A stretch of 64,000 nucleotides of DNA from Methylomicrobium lacus LW14 (GTDB lineage Bacteria; Pseudomonadota; Gammaproteobacteria; Methylococcales; Methylomonadaceae). Numbering within the stretch: the first letter of the stretch is position 1; the number at the start of each line of letters is the position of its first letter. The stretch lies in contig NZ_AZUN01000001.1 of assembly GCF_000527095.1 (NCBI RefSeq), positions 3,237,501 to 3,301,500 of the forward strand, given 5' to 3'. Below, one piece after another: positions 27,940 through 36,119 of this stretch. Under the pieces are notes generated by a model. The model had not been told where the DNA came from. It did no database searches and saw only the letters and a program-made list of their open reading frames with translations. Made by a program: the position numbers and the translations under genes.

Positions 27940-28317
27940 TTACGGCTTGTTTTCTTCTTCCTTGACCGTTTCTTTCAGCGCATTGATTTTGTCTTTATTT
28001 TTTTCCTTCAGCTGATACAGCTTGAGCTTTTGCGCCGGCGTCAGCGTCTCCTTGACCTCTTCCTTGCTCTCTTCGCGGATTTCCTTGATTTTTTGTTTAT
28101 GCTTTTTAAACAGCGACTTGATTTTGGATTCCTGCTCCTTGCTCAGGTCAAGCTCCTCGCTCAGTTGTTTTAACTTGATGCCGTGATGCTTGCCCGCCTC
28201 GGGCGCAGCCGGCGAAGTGGCGGCGGGTGGCGTTTCGGCTGCAGGCGCTGCGGTTTCGGCAAGCACGGCGCAGGGTAATAACAAACCCAAGGTGATGCTG
28301 ATCAATCGTTTGTTCAT
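27940..28317 (-). CDS. Small Spy/CpxP-like periplasmic protein
   Basis: 125 aa from ATG 28315-28317. Signal peptide MNKRLISITLGLLLPCAVLA, an Ala/Pro-rich stretch (to about residue 50), then a strongly charged alpha-helical region with a repeated pattern: LDLSKEQESKIKSLFKKHK and LTPAQKLKLYQLKEKN. The LTPAQ motif recurs in Spy, CpxP and ZraP. Those proteins are envelope-stress chaperones or metal sensors. The match is at motif level only, so the call is moderate. Convergent with the TgpA operon. Confidence 0.65.
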   Translation of the reverse strand: MNKRLISITLGLLLPCAVLAETAAPAAETPPAATSPAAPEAGKHHGIKLKQLSEELDLSKEQESKIKSLFKKHKQKIKEIREESKEEVKETLTPAQKLKLYQLKEKNKDKINALKETVKEEENKP

Positions 28318-28482
28318 CGAAATGTCCGGGGGAGTGATGGTGAATGAGCCCTGTGAAAAGACAGTCAGGGTTGACGGCATCATTTTACTCCGATTCCAGT
28401 CCGTTCAAAAATGGCAGAGAAGCCGGATTGATATTATGAACCTAGGCATGATGTGTAGGTCATCTTAGTCGAGTGATCAAGT

Positions 28483-28528
28483 CCCCAAAATGCAATCGTC
28501 CTCATTCCAGGACGATTGCATTTTGGGG
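28483..28528. repeat. Perfect 20-bp inverted repeat with 6-nt loop
   Basis: Left arm 28483-28502 (CCCCAAAATGCAATCGTCCT) and its exact complement at 28509-28528 frame the loop CATTCC. It lies in the 242-bp gap between the divergent Spy-like and P-type ATPase genes, 31 nt before the ATPase ATG. No U-tract follows on either strand. It could be an operator, a structured 5' leader or a relic of a mobile repeat. Confidence 0.7.
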
Positions 28529-28559
28529 GGCCGTTGATGAGTTTAAGCATGGAGAACGC

Positions 28560-31295
28560 ATGTCCAAGAAAAAAGCGAATGAAAAACACATCACGCATTG
28601 GCACAGCCTTGAAGTCGACGATGCGGTCATGCGTCTGCATTCGGATCGTCATCACGGCCTGTCTTCCCAAGAGGCGCTGGAGAGGGTGAAACGTTTTGGC
28701 TACAACCGCCTCCCCCCGCCGCGGAAACGCTCTGCCTGGCTGCGTTTTCTGCTTCAATTTCACAACGTTCTGATTTATGTGATGCTGGTTGCCGCCGGCA
28801 CCACGGCCATGTTAGGCGACTGGGTTGACACCGGCGTGCTCTTGGCCGCCGTCCTCGTCAATGCAATCATCGGTTTTATCCAGGAAGGCAAGGCGGAACA
28901 GGCGATGGATGCCATCCGCGGCATGCTCTCCCTGCACACGACGGTCATTCGTGACGCCAGGCGCACAGAGATCGAAGCCGAGAGTCTGGTGCCCGGCGAT
29001 ATCGTGGCACTGGCTTCCGGTGACAAAGTGCCCGCCGACCTGAGGCTTATTGCAGGCAAGGGCTTGCGGGTGAATGAAGCGATTCTGACCGGCGAATCCG
29101 AAGCGGTCGAAAAGACAGCCGATCCGGTCCAAAACGACGCCGAGCTTGGCGAGCGTTACTGCATGCTGTACTCGGGAACCCTGGTTACCTCCGGTCAGGC
29201 GACGGCCATTGTCGTCGAGACGGGCGTTCGCACCGAGTTGGGACGGATCAGCTCAATGCTAGCCCAGGTTCAGACGATGACAACGCCGCTGCTGCGCCAG
29301 ATCGCCCGCTTCGGACACTGGCTGGCGCTGGCCATTGTATTGATGTCCGTGGCGACATTCGTGATCGGCGTGCTGTGGCATGGGCATCCGCCGGCCGAAA
29401 TGTTCATGATGGCCGTGGCTCTGGCGGCTTCGGCGATACCCGAAGGCCTGCCGGCGATCATGACCATCACGCTTGCCCTCGGCATGCGCCGCATGGCAAA
29501 GCGCAAGGCCATCATCCGGCATCTGCCGGCGGTGGAAACGCTGGGCTCGGTGACGGTCATTTGTTCCGACAAGACCGGCACTTTGACGCGGAACGAAATG
29601 ACCGTGCAAAGCGTGGTCACCGCCGGGCATGTATTCGATATCGGCGGCGCGGGTTATGCGCCCGACGGCGGTATTTTTCTGGAGGGCACCGCGGTGACCG
29701 CCGATGACTATCCCGAACTGGCCGAAATCGCGCGCGCCGCCGTGCTCTGCAATGACGCACAGCTGCACCGGCTCGCCGATGAGTCCTGGCAACTGACCGG
29801 CGATCCGACCGAGGGCGCCCTGCTTGCGTTCGCGGGCAAAGTCGGCGCCGATTCCGCATGGGAGCGCGAAACCCTGCCGCGTACCGACGCCATTCCGTTC
29901 GAATCCGAACACCGGCTGATGGCGACCCTCCATCACGACCATAGCGGCAGCGGCTACATTTATGTCAAAGGCGCTCCCGAACGCATCCTGGAAATGTGCG
30001 AACGGCAGGGCGGTCTCCATGACGCCGAGACCGTACTGGATGCCGATTATTGGCATCGCTGCGCCAAGCGCTTCGCCGCCGGCGGCCTGCGCGTGCTGGC
30101 GATTGCCGCCAAACGGGTTGAGCAGTCCTGGCGTGAGGTCAACTTCTCGGATTTGGAAGACGGTTTTGCCCTGCTCGCCCTGGTCGGCATCATCGATCCG
30201 CCGCGCGAGGAAGCGATCGCTGCGGTAGAAACCTGCGCCGGCGCCGGCATTCGCGTCAAGATGATCACCGGCGACCATGCCGATACGGCGCAGGCGATCG
30301 GAGCACGGCTTGGGATAGGCCTGGGCAAACCGGCCTTGACCGGGGCCCAGATCGAAGCCCTGGATGACGAGCAACTGCGGAGCGTTGCGCTGGATGTCGA
30401 CGTATTCGCCAGGGCAAGCCCGGAACATAAACTGCGCCTGGTACAGGCATTGCAGGCAGCCGGTCAGGTTGTCGCGATGACCGGCGACGGCGTCAATGAC
30501 GCGCCGGCGCTAAAGCGGGCGGATGTCGGCGTGGCGATGGGGCTGAAAGGGACTGAGGCGGCCAAGGAAGCGTCCGATATGGTGCTGGCCGACGACAATT
30601 TCGCCACTATCGGCAACGCCGTGTACGTCGGCAGAGGGATTTACGACAATATCCAGAAATTCATCCTGTTCATGCTGCCGACGAATGGCGGTGAAGCGCT
30701 CGTCGTTATTGCGGCGATTCTGTTTGAGTTGACCCTGCCGTTGACGCCGGCGCAGGTGCTCTGGATCAATATGGTCACCTCCAGCACATTGGGGCTCGCG
30801 CTCGCCTTTGAGCGCCCGGAGCGGGAGGTCATGCGCAGGAAGCCTCGCGACCCGCGCGAGCCATTGCTGTCCTGGTTTTTCGGCTGGCGGGTGTTGATGG
30901 TATCAACGCTTTTCATGGTGGGGGCGCTGGGCCTGTTCCTCTGGGAGATGGACCTCGGGTCCAGCCTGGAAACCGCGCGCACGATGGCGGTCAGCACGGT
31001 GGTAGGGGCGGAAATGTTCTATCTGATCAACAGCCGTTACATTTACAAGTCGGCCTTGTCACTCGAAGGCCTGTTCGGCAATCGTTATGTATTGATCGCC
31101 ATTGCCGCCTGCGCGGCCTTACAGATCGCATACACCCATGCCGACCCGATGCATGCTTTGTTCGGTTCGACCGATTTGTCTCCGGATGAGTGGTTGAAGG
31201 TTGTGTTCGCCGGAATGTTCGTATTTACCGTCGCGGAGTTGGAGAAAGCGGTGATACGCAAGTTTTTTGGCCGCGGGCGCAGCCGTTTAGGCTAA
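28560..31295 (+). CDS. P-type cation ATPase (P2-type) with modified M6 site
   Basis: 911 aa; start supported by GGAGA 5 nt upstream. P-type ATPase features: TGESEAVEK (A-domain), D337KTGTLTRNEMTVQS (phosphorylation site), KGAPERILEMC, MITGDHADTAQAIG, MTGDGVNDAPALKRADVGVAM. The M4 site is IPEGLP. M5 keeps the Glu (TNGGEALVV). M6 reads INMVTSSTLGLALAFE, so the Asp that SERCA uses in VTDG is Ser. That argues against Ca2+ as the substrate and for a different cation, but specificity cannot be fixed. Inner membrane. The DUF1538/PII/CBS genes start 76 nt downstream. Confidence 0.88.
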   Translation: MSKKKANEKHITHWHSLEVDDAVMRLHSDRHHGLSSQEALERVKRFGYNRLPPPRKRSAWLRFLLQFHNVLIYVMLVAAGTTAMLGDWVDTGVLLAAVLVNAIIGFIQEGKAEQAMDAIRGMLSLHTTVIRDARRTEIEAESLVPGDIVALASGDKVPADLRLIAGKGLRVNEAILTGESEAVEKTADPVQNDAELGERYCMLYSGTLVTSGQATAIVVETGVRTELGRISSMLAQVQTMTTPLLRQIARFGHWLALAIVLMSVATFVIGVLWHGHPPAEMFMMAVALAASAIPEGLPAIMTITLALGMRRMAKRKAIIRHLPAVETLGSVTVICSDKTGTLTRNEMTVQSVVTAGHVFDIGGAGYAPDGGIFLEGTAVTADDYPELAEIARAAVLCNDAQLHRLADESWQLTGDPTEGALLAFAGKVGADSAWERETLPRTDAIPFESEHRLMATLHHDHSGSGYIYVKGAPERILEMCERQGGLHDAETVLDADYWHRCAKRFAAGGLRVLAIAAKRVEQSWREVNFSDLEDGFALLALVGIIDPPREEAIAAVETCAGAGIRVKMITGDHADTAQAIGARLGIGLGKPALTGAQIEALDDEQLRSVALDVDVFARASPEHKLRLVQALQAAGQVVAMTGDGVNDAPALKRADVGVAMGLKGTEAAKEASDMVLADDNFATIGNAVYVGRGIYDNIQKFILFMLPTNGGEALVVIAAILFELTLPLTPAQVLWINMVTSSTLGLALAFERPEREVMRRKPRDPREPLLSWFFGWRVLMVSTLFMVGALGLFLWEMDLGSSLETARTMAVSTVVGAEMFYLINSRYIYKSALSLEGLFGNRYVLIAIAACAALQIAYTHADPMHALFGSTDLSPDEWLKVVFAGMFVFTVAELEKAVIRKFFGRGRSRLG

Positions 31296-31371
31296 ATACG
31301 CCGGAGGCGATTTCCTTGGCACGTTTCTTTCATGTACAATCGATTCGACTCCATATATTGCCATCGAGCTC

Positions 31372-32100
31372 ATGTTAAATAGCCGTTTTATCAAATACCT
31401 GCTGGGCAGTTGCCGGGATTTGGCGCCGATTTTTGCAGTCGTGCTGATCTTTCAGCTGTTGATCATCAAGCAACCGTTGCCCAATCTGGCTGATTTGATT
31501 TCGGGTTCGCTGTTTTTAATTATCGGCCTGACCCTGTTTGTGCAGGGACTGGAGCTCAGCCTGTTCCCGCTCGGCGAGGACATCGCGTATGACTTTGCCC
31601 GCAAGGGCAGTTTGCTCTGGCTGTTGCTGTTCGCCTTTTGTCTGGGATTTAGCGCGGCAATCGCCGAACCGGCGCTGATTGCTGCCGCCCAAAAAGCCGC
31701 GGATATCGCCAGTCAGGGCAACAGCATCGATGCGACCGAGACGGCGAAAGCCGAATATGCGCTCGGCCTGCGCGTGACCGTCGCACTGTCGGTCGGTGTT
31801 GCTTTAATCTTCGGCGTATTGCGGATCATTCGCGGCTGGCCGGTGTATGCTCCGGTTTTTATCGGCTATTTATGCGTTGCCCTGCTGACGCCGTTCGCGC
31901 CGAAGGAGATCGTCGGCATCGCCTATGATGCGGGCGGCATTGCGACATCCAGCATTACCGTGCCGTTGGTCACCGCGCTCGGCGTTGGACTGGCGACCGC
32001 GATCAAGGGCCGCAATCCGCTGACCGATGGCTTTGGCCTGGTGGTGTTTGCGTCATTGACCCCGATTATTTTCGTGATGGCTTACGGAATGGCAGTATGA
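31372..32100 (+). CDS. DUF1538 membrane protein, first subunit (UmpA-like)
   Basis: 242 aa with about six to seven hydrophobic helices, including FAVVLIFQLLIIKQPLPNL, LFLIIGLTLFVQGLELSLFPLGE and a C-terminal VYAPVFIGYLCVALLTPFA. The motifs GLELSLFPLGE and AAIAEPALI (FSAAIAEPALIAAAQ) and YDAGGIATSSITVPLV recur in the second DUF1538 protein, confirming the family. In a Halomonas species two adjacent DUF1538 proteins (UmpAB) form a Na+(Li+,K+)/H+ antiporter. Overlaps the next gene by 4 nt (ATGA). Confidence 0.85.
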   Translation: MLNSRFIKYLLGSCRDLAPIFAVVLIFQLLIIKQPLPNLADLISGSLFLIIGLTLFVQGLELSLFPLGEDIAYDFARKGSLLWLLLFAFCLGFSAAIAEPALIAAAQKAADIASQGNSIDATETAKAEYALGLRVTVALSVGVALIFGVLRIIRGWPVYAPVFIGYLCVALLTPFAPKEIVGIAYDAGGIATSSITVPLVTALGVGLATAIKGRNPLTDGFGLVVFASLTPIIFVMAYGMAV

Positions 32101-32978
32101 TCGACGCATTGATGCAGTTTGCGGTTAGCCTGCTGGAAGCCTGCCGGGATATGTTGCCCAGCGCCGCGATTCTCGGTGAGGGGCTACGGCATAGCGGCAT
32201 GCTAGCCGGGTTGATGCAGTTTGCGTTGACCCTGCTGGAAACCTGCCGGAATGTGTTGCCGATCGCCGTGACCATCATCGGCTTTCAATTGCTGATCATT
32301 CGCCGGCCGATCGCGCATCCGAGAAAAATTCTGATCGGTTTCATTTTGGTCTTGCTCGGGATTGTGTTTTTCCTGAAGGGGCTGGATATGGCGCTGTTTC
32401 CGCTGGGCAAGTTGATGGCCAAGCAATTGACCATGCCCGAATTTCTCGGTATCGAACCGGTTGTCGGTCAAGTCGATTGGCGTGATTATGCCTGGATTTA
32501 TGTTTTCTCCGCCAGCATCGGTTTTGCGACAGCGCTGGCTGAGCCTGCCCTGCTTGCGGTCGCGTTGAAGGCCGAGAAAATTTCAGGCGGCACGATCCGG
32601 GCCTGGGGCCTACGCTTTTCGGTCGCCTTTGGCGTCGGTTTCGGTATCGCGCTCGGCGCTTTTCGCATCGTGACCGGTTCGGAATTCTATCTCTACATCA
32701 TCGGCGGCTATCTCGTCGTGATGATGCAAACCCGCTTTGCCCCTAAACTGATCCTCGGCCTGGCCTACGATTCCGGCGCGGTCACCACGTCGATGGTGAC
32801 CGTGCCGATGATTACCGCGTTGGGTTTGGGCCTGGCCGAAGCGGTGCCCGGACGCAATCCCTTGCTCGACGGATTCGGCTTGATCGCCTTCGCGAGTCTA
32901 TTTCCGATCATCGCCGTGCTGGGTTATGCACAAATCGCGCAATGGATCAATAAAGACAAACCTTCATCCAAGTCCTGA
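32097..32978 (+). CDS. DUF1538 membrane protein, second subunit (UmpB-like)
   Basis: 293 aa. Same core motifs as the preceding gene: GLDMALFPLGK, TALAEPALLAVALKAEKI, YDSGAVTTSMVTVPMI and DGFGLIAFASLFPII. It is longer because residues 1-35 are duplicated: ALMQFAVSLLEACRDMLP and GLMQFALTLLETCRNVLP are 34 residues apart. The ATG overlaps the upstream TGA (ATGA). Followed after 8 nt by a PII-like gene. Inner membrane; expected to work with its partner as an ion/proton antiporter. Confidence 0.85.
   Translation: MIDALMQFAVSLLEACRDMLPSAAILGEGLRHSGMLAGLMQFALTLLETCRNVLPIAVTIIGFQLLIIRRPIAHPRKILIGFILVLLGIVFFLKGLDMALFPLGKLMAKQLTMPEFLGIEPVVGQVDWRDYAWIYVFSASIGFATALAEPALLAVALKAEKISGGTIRAWGLRFSVAFGVGFGIALGAFRIVTGSEFYLYIIGGYLVVMMQTRFAPKLILGLAYDSGAVTTSMVTVPMITALGLGLAEAVPGRNPLLDGFGLIAFASLFPIIAVLGYAQIAQWINKDKPSSKS
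32109..32262 (+). repeat. In-frame tandem duplication, 102-nt period
   Basis: Segments 32109-32160 and 32211-32262 are about 85% identical at DNA level (both begin TTGATGCAGTTTGCG). The period is 102 nt, exactly 34 codons, so the reading frame is kept. It adds an extra amphipathic helix at the N-terminus of the second DUF1538 protein. Confidence 0.75.
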
Positions 32979-32986
32979 GGTACATC

Positions 32987-33337
32987 ATGCATTTCAAACT
33001 CATCCTAGTTTTCGTCGATGACGACAAAACCGACCTGGTGCTCGAAACGGCCAGGCAATGCGGCGCGAAGGGCGCGACCGTGATCAACAACGCTCGCGGC
33101 GAAGGCATGAAACAATCGAAAACCTTTTTTGGCCTGACGCTCGAAGCCCAACGCGATGTGGTCTTGATGCTGGTCGAGGAACACATCAGCCGTTACATTC
33201 TGGAGAAAATCGCAATCGTCGCCGATTTCGACAACAAACCCGGTACCGGTATCGCGATCCAGATCGATGTCGAGGACGCGATCGGCGTGATGCATCAGGT
33301 TGAGGTATTGAAACAAGAACTGGAGGACGCCATATGA
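32987..33337 (+). CDS. PII-like regulatory protein
   Basis: 116 aa. PII-fold signatures: KLILVFVDDDKTDLVLETARQCGAKGATVINNARGEG (strand 1 to T-loop start), a T-loop-like KQSKTFFG, and IAVVADF-type IAIVADFDNKPGTGIAIQIDVEDAIGV (C-loop). The T-loop Tyr uridylylation site of GlnB is not present. Start supported by GAGG about 6 nt upstream. This is the PII-like gene that follows DUF1538 pairs; a role as nucleotide sensor controlling the transporter is inferred from context. Overlaps the next ATG by 4 nt. Confidence 0.85.
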   Translation: MHFKLILVFVDDDKTDLVLETARQCGAKGATVINNARGEGMKQSKTFFGLTLEAQRDVVLMLVEEHISRYILEKIAIVADFDNKPGTGIAIQIDVEDAIGVMHQVEVLKQELEDAI

Positions 33338-33741
33338 ACAACCGCATTATTATCCGCGTTAGAGACGTGATGAAAACCGATTTCGGTACGATCGACGGCA
33401 TCGCGACCGTCGCAGAAGCGCTGAAGAAGATGAAGGAAATGCAGACCGCGGTGCTGATCGTGAACAAGCGCCATGACGATGACGAATACGGTCTGATCAA
33501 CTGCGGCGATATCGCCCGCCATGTGCTGGCTAAGGACAGGGCGCCGGACCGGGTCAATGTCTATGAAATCATGACTAAACCGGTCATTTCGGTGCATCCG
33601 GAGATGGATATCCGTTATTGTTCGCGGCTGTTCGCGCACTACGATCTGGTCCGGGCGCCGGTGATCGAGGACCGCAAGGTGATCGGGATCGTCAGTCCGA
33701 ATTCGCTGGTGTTGGACGGGCTCTACAAAATCTTTGAATGA
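33334..33741 (+). CDS. CBS-domain protein
   Basis: 135 aa with two CBS repeats. First: IRVRDVMKTDFGTIDGIATVAEALKKMKE, ending at AVLIVN. Second: VYEIMTKPVISVHPEMDIRYCSRLFAHYDLVRAPVIED, ending IGIVSPNSLV. CBS pairs bind adenine nucleotides. Last gene of the DUF1538-DUF1538-PII-CBS unit, all overlapping or within 8 nt, so one operon and probably two regulatory subunits of one transporter. Cytoplasmic. Confidence 0.88.
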   Translation: MNNRIIIRVRDVMKTDFGTIDGIATVAEALKKMKEMQTAVLIVNKRHDDDEYGLINCGDIARHVLAKDRAPDRVNVYEIMTKPVISVHPEMDIRYCSRLFAHYDLVRAPVIEDRKVIGIVSPNSLVLDGLYKIFE

Positions 33742-33782
33742 GTGGCAAAATGCCAGGTTTCTGAGTAAAAATTCTGACTATA

Positions 33783-33805
33783 GGGGGCGACTCTTCGTTG
33801 CCCCC
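33783..33805 (+). terminator. Hairpin after the CBS gene
   Basis: A 9-bp stem (GGGGGCGAC with GTTGCCCCC, one G-T pair) and a 5-nt loop begin 42 nt after the CBS stop. It ends the operon in position, but only AAGATT follows, so termination may be weak or rho-assisted. Confidence 0.45.
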
Positions 33806-34245
33806 AAGATTAATCGCACTATTGTGTTGTCGTATTCGGCACAAAGAGGCGAAAAAATAAAATGACATTCTAGTCTAGATAAAAATTACCGGAATTATAG
33901 AGTTGAAATGGAAATTAATTATTTCCATTTTGTTAACAATGCGGGCGTTACAAATTTAAAGCCAGAGGAATAAGCGGGCCTTAATCTTTTAATTTATTGA
34001 TTTAAATGATTGTTTTCGCGTTTTATCGAAGGAGCGAAACGCGGCAAAGCCCAAAAGGCAAATTCAATAATGCCCCTCAGGCTATGTCACAGAATCTTAA
34101 CATTTAACTTAAGTGTTTTTTAAGTTCAAATGCCATAGAATCCTCTCCGCAGTTGAGAAGAAGGTTTCTGATTGCAACGGCTGGATTCACTCCCGGCTGA
34201 AAAAACAATCCACGTTATTCAATCATCTTTTGAAAGGAAATTACC
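33806..34245 (+). other. AT-rich leader region with palindromes, no gene
   Basis: About 440 bases, clearly more AT-rich than the neighbours. Two inverted repeats are seen: AAATGGAAAT/ATTTCCATTT (33906-33915 and 33921-33930, 5-nt spacer) and AACTTAA/TTAAGTT (around 34103-34123). A CGCGTTT/AAACGCG hairpin is near 34017-34045. It should carry the promoter of the secreted-protein gene at 34246. No coding sequence is supported. Confidence 0.45.
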
Positions 34246-34692
34246 ATGTCAGGTAAAAAGCGTTTAATTGCCGCTGTATTATTTACTACTATTATCTCAG
34301 GAATCAGCACCCAGGCTTCTGCAGGCCTTATTACAAATACCACCAATACGCTGATAAATCTCACTGATTCCGTGTGGGGCGTTGTCGATTCAACGGTTGA
34401 CGCGATTCTGGATCTGACTTACAACAAGCTGACTGCAACCGCTACCACGCTTGACAACACTATCGCGAAACTGCCAAGCCCGCTGGCTTGCGCCACTGCG
34501 TATACAGCCCTGGTAAATGCAGCTAACCTCCAATTGTCGGCCGATTTGCAACTTTGCGCATCTGCCCACGTTTCAACAACAGACTTACCGGGTCTGGCCA
34601 ATTGCACAAACAACGCGGTTGCTATCTCTACCACTGCGATCGACGCTGCGCTTGCGGCCACTCAAACTTGCTTGAGCTCACATCTCCAATAA
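34246..34692 (+). CDS. Secreted Ala/Thr-rich protein of unknown function
   Basis: 148 aa. Signal peptide (about 1-26, ending ASA), then a mature part poor in charge and rich in Thr, Ala, Leu and Asn, with four cysteines (ACATAY, LCASAH, NCTNN, TCLSS) likely forming two disulfides. Predicted helical. No family recognised. Start supported by GAAAGGA 7 nt upstream. Codon use and composition are more AT-rich than the surrounding genes, and a strong terminator follows directly, so it is an independent, probably highly expressed gene. Confidence 0.75.
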   Translation: MSGKKRLIAAVLFTTIISGISTQASAGLITNTTNTLINLTDSVWGVVDSTVDAILDLTYNKLTATATTLDNTIAKLPSPLACATAYTALVNAANLQLSADLQLCASAHVSTTDLPGLANCTNNAVAISTTAIDAALAATQTCLSSHLQ

Positions 34693-34711
34693 TTTTTAAT
34701 TGTTTGAGACG

Positions 34712-34739
34712 AAAATGGCCGCTTTATGCGGCCATTTTT
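34712..34739 (+). terminator. Intrinsic terminator
   Basis: An 11-bp stem (AAAATGGCCGC with its complement), 5-nt loop and T-run, 19 nt after the stop of the secreted-protein gene. The A-rich left flank also lets it work from the other side. Confidence 0.85.
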
Positions 34740-34789
34740 GCATCCGCGACTTGCCAAAGCGCATTGCGCTGATTGTGCGCGAATTTCCA

Positions 34790-35293
34790 TCAATATTTCA
34801 ACGGCAGAATCGGCTCTATTCCTTCAAATTCCGCAGTCGGATGATGTTTTTCAATCTTGCCGGTAATCTCGCCGATACGATCCAGCGGAATGTCGAGCAA
34901 CACCAGCAATTCGCCTTTTTCAATTGCGGCTTCGAATTGATGGAGTCTTGAATTGCCCGAATTCATGCCGGCCAGACCGCCCATCAGCGAGCCGATGGTG
35001 GCGCCGGCGATGATGATGCCCAGGATCGGGCCTCCGGCGATGACGAATCCCGCATAAGACAGTCCGGCCAAGCCTGCCAGCAAGCCTGCGGAGCCGCCCA
35101 GCACGATACCTCGCTCCAGGGCCGGGATAAAATCGGTTTTTTGCAGCACGGAGGCTTCCGGCAAGTCTTCCAGCGGCGTGTCCCGCTTGGCCAGGATGTG
35201 AATATGGCGGTCTTCGATGCCTTCCCGGCGGAGTTCGTCGACAATTTTGTGCGTCGTTTGGATGTCCGGCGCTAAAAAATAGATGCGTCTCAT
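34790..35293 (-). CDS. Glycine-rich membrane stress protein (DUF1269-like)
   Basis: 167 aa from ATG 35291-35293. The N-terminal 50 residues (RRIYFLAPDIQTTHKIVDELRREGIEDRHIHILA) form a ferredoxin-like fold as in general stress protein 17M / DUF1269. Two glycine-rich helices follow (GGSAGLLAGLAGLSYAGFVIAGGPILG and IAGATIGSLMGGLAGM). The C-terminus has KGELLVLLDIPLDRIGEITGKIEKHHPTAEFEG. Probably inner membrane. The open frame extends 55 codons upstream, but the conserved start is at 35293. Function unknown. Confidence 0.75.
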   Translation of the reverse strand: MRRIYFLAPDIQTTHKIVDELRREGIEDRHIHILAKRDTPLEDLPEASVLQKTDFIPALERGIVLGGSAGLLAGLAGLSYAGFVIAGGPILGIIIAGATIGSLMGGLAGMNSGNSRLHQFEAAIEKGELLVLLDIPLDRIGEITGKIEKHHPTAEFEGIEPILPLKY

Positions 35294-35529
35294 CGCGTTA
35301 CCCTCGCTATGCGATCGGTTAAGAATCCGCCCTCGGCAATGTATTCGGCTGCGGGCGCTGCCCAGATGATTCCCTTCACGATTGGACTGATCCCTTCGCA
35401 TCCGGTTCATTGTCAGCGCATTGAATTCGAGAGGGGAAGGTTTGACGTTGGCCGGCACAGCGGGAGCTGACGGTCCGAGCAGAAAGGCGCGCCCGGTTGA
35501 AGCGGAATTTTAGAAGTTTGCGTAGCGAA

Positions 35530-35573
35530 TCATCCGGTTGGCGTGATCGGTTTAGCCGGCGCCAACCGGATGA
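35530..35573 (-). terminator. Long hairpin after the TIGR04073 gene
   Basis: A perfect 13-bp stem (TCATCCGGTTGGC at 35530-35542, complement at 35561-35573) with an 18-nt loop starts 19 nt downstream of the stop. No U-tract follows, so it may be an mRNA end structure rather than a full terminator. Confidence 0.5.
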
Positions 35574-35592
35574 AATGGCATTGAGCGAGCGA

Positions 35593-35922
35593 TTAGAAAT
35601 AATCCCAAGGGTATTCGGGGCTTAAAATGGGCCTATAGCCTGCAGGCACCGGGAAGGGCGCGCTGACAAACTCGTAAACGCCGACCAGTTCTCGGGTTAC
35701 CGTCATGCCGAGCCCCTTTGCCAAACCGACCGGAAAGCCGATCGCGCCGCTTCTTCGGGTTTCCTGCACGATATTGCCAGGAATTTCGAGAAAACCGCAG
35801 GTCATACCGGCCAAACCGCGGCCAAACTTGCCTGCCGACGAATTATCCGCCGCCGCGGTGCTTGATGCGCCTAACAATAGAACGGCAATGGCGACCGTCA
35901 AATAAATGCGTAATGTGTTCAT
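35593..35922 (-). CDS. TIGR04073-like small secreted protein
   Basis: 109 aa. Signal peptide to about residue 25 (STAAA), then KFGRGLAGMTCGFLEIPGNIVQETRRSG, GFPVGLAKGLGMTVTRELVGVYEFVSAPFPVP and YPWDYF. The GRGL-x-x-x-x-x-G-x-x-EIP pattern matches the exosortase-system-associated TIGR04073 family. No exosortase gene is in the window. Start supported by GGGAGG about 8 nt upstream. Localised to the periplasm or envelope; function unknown. Confidence 0.75.
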   Translation of the reverse strand: MNTLRIYLTVAIAVLLLGASSTAAADNSSAGKFGRGLAGMTCGFLEIPGNIVQETRRSGAIGFPVGLAKGLGMTVTRELVGVYEFVSAPFPVPAGYRPILSPEYPWDYF

Positions 35923-36119
35923 TTACTATCCTCCCATTGGATGCTGTCGAATGTTACCGGCTGACCGGTGTGTTTTTGATGCAATTGCGCTGACGATTAA
36001 TGTTTCCTTTACGACCCCCCACCGTTATGCCCTGTGAGCGCACGGAAGAGGAGACCGCCAGCTCCTCACGCTAAGACCCTAGGAAAACCACTGAATTCAC
36101 CGCGCGAGGCATTTTACTG

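Noticed and set aside
33990..34110. Possible c-di-GMP (GEMM) riboswitch upstream of the secreted-protein gene, because of GGCAAAGCC after a hairpin
   Set aside because: The conserved 5' GGGCAAACC half and the GAAA tetraloop stem are missing, so only a short word is shared. A covariance search with the Rfam GEMM model would settle it.
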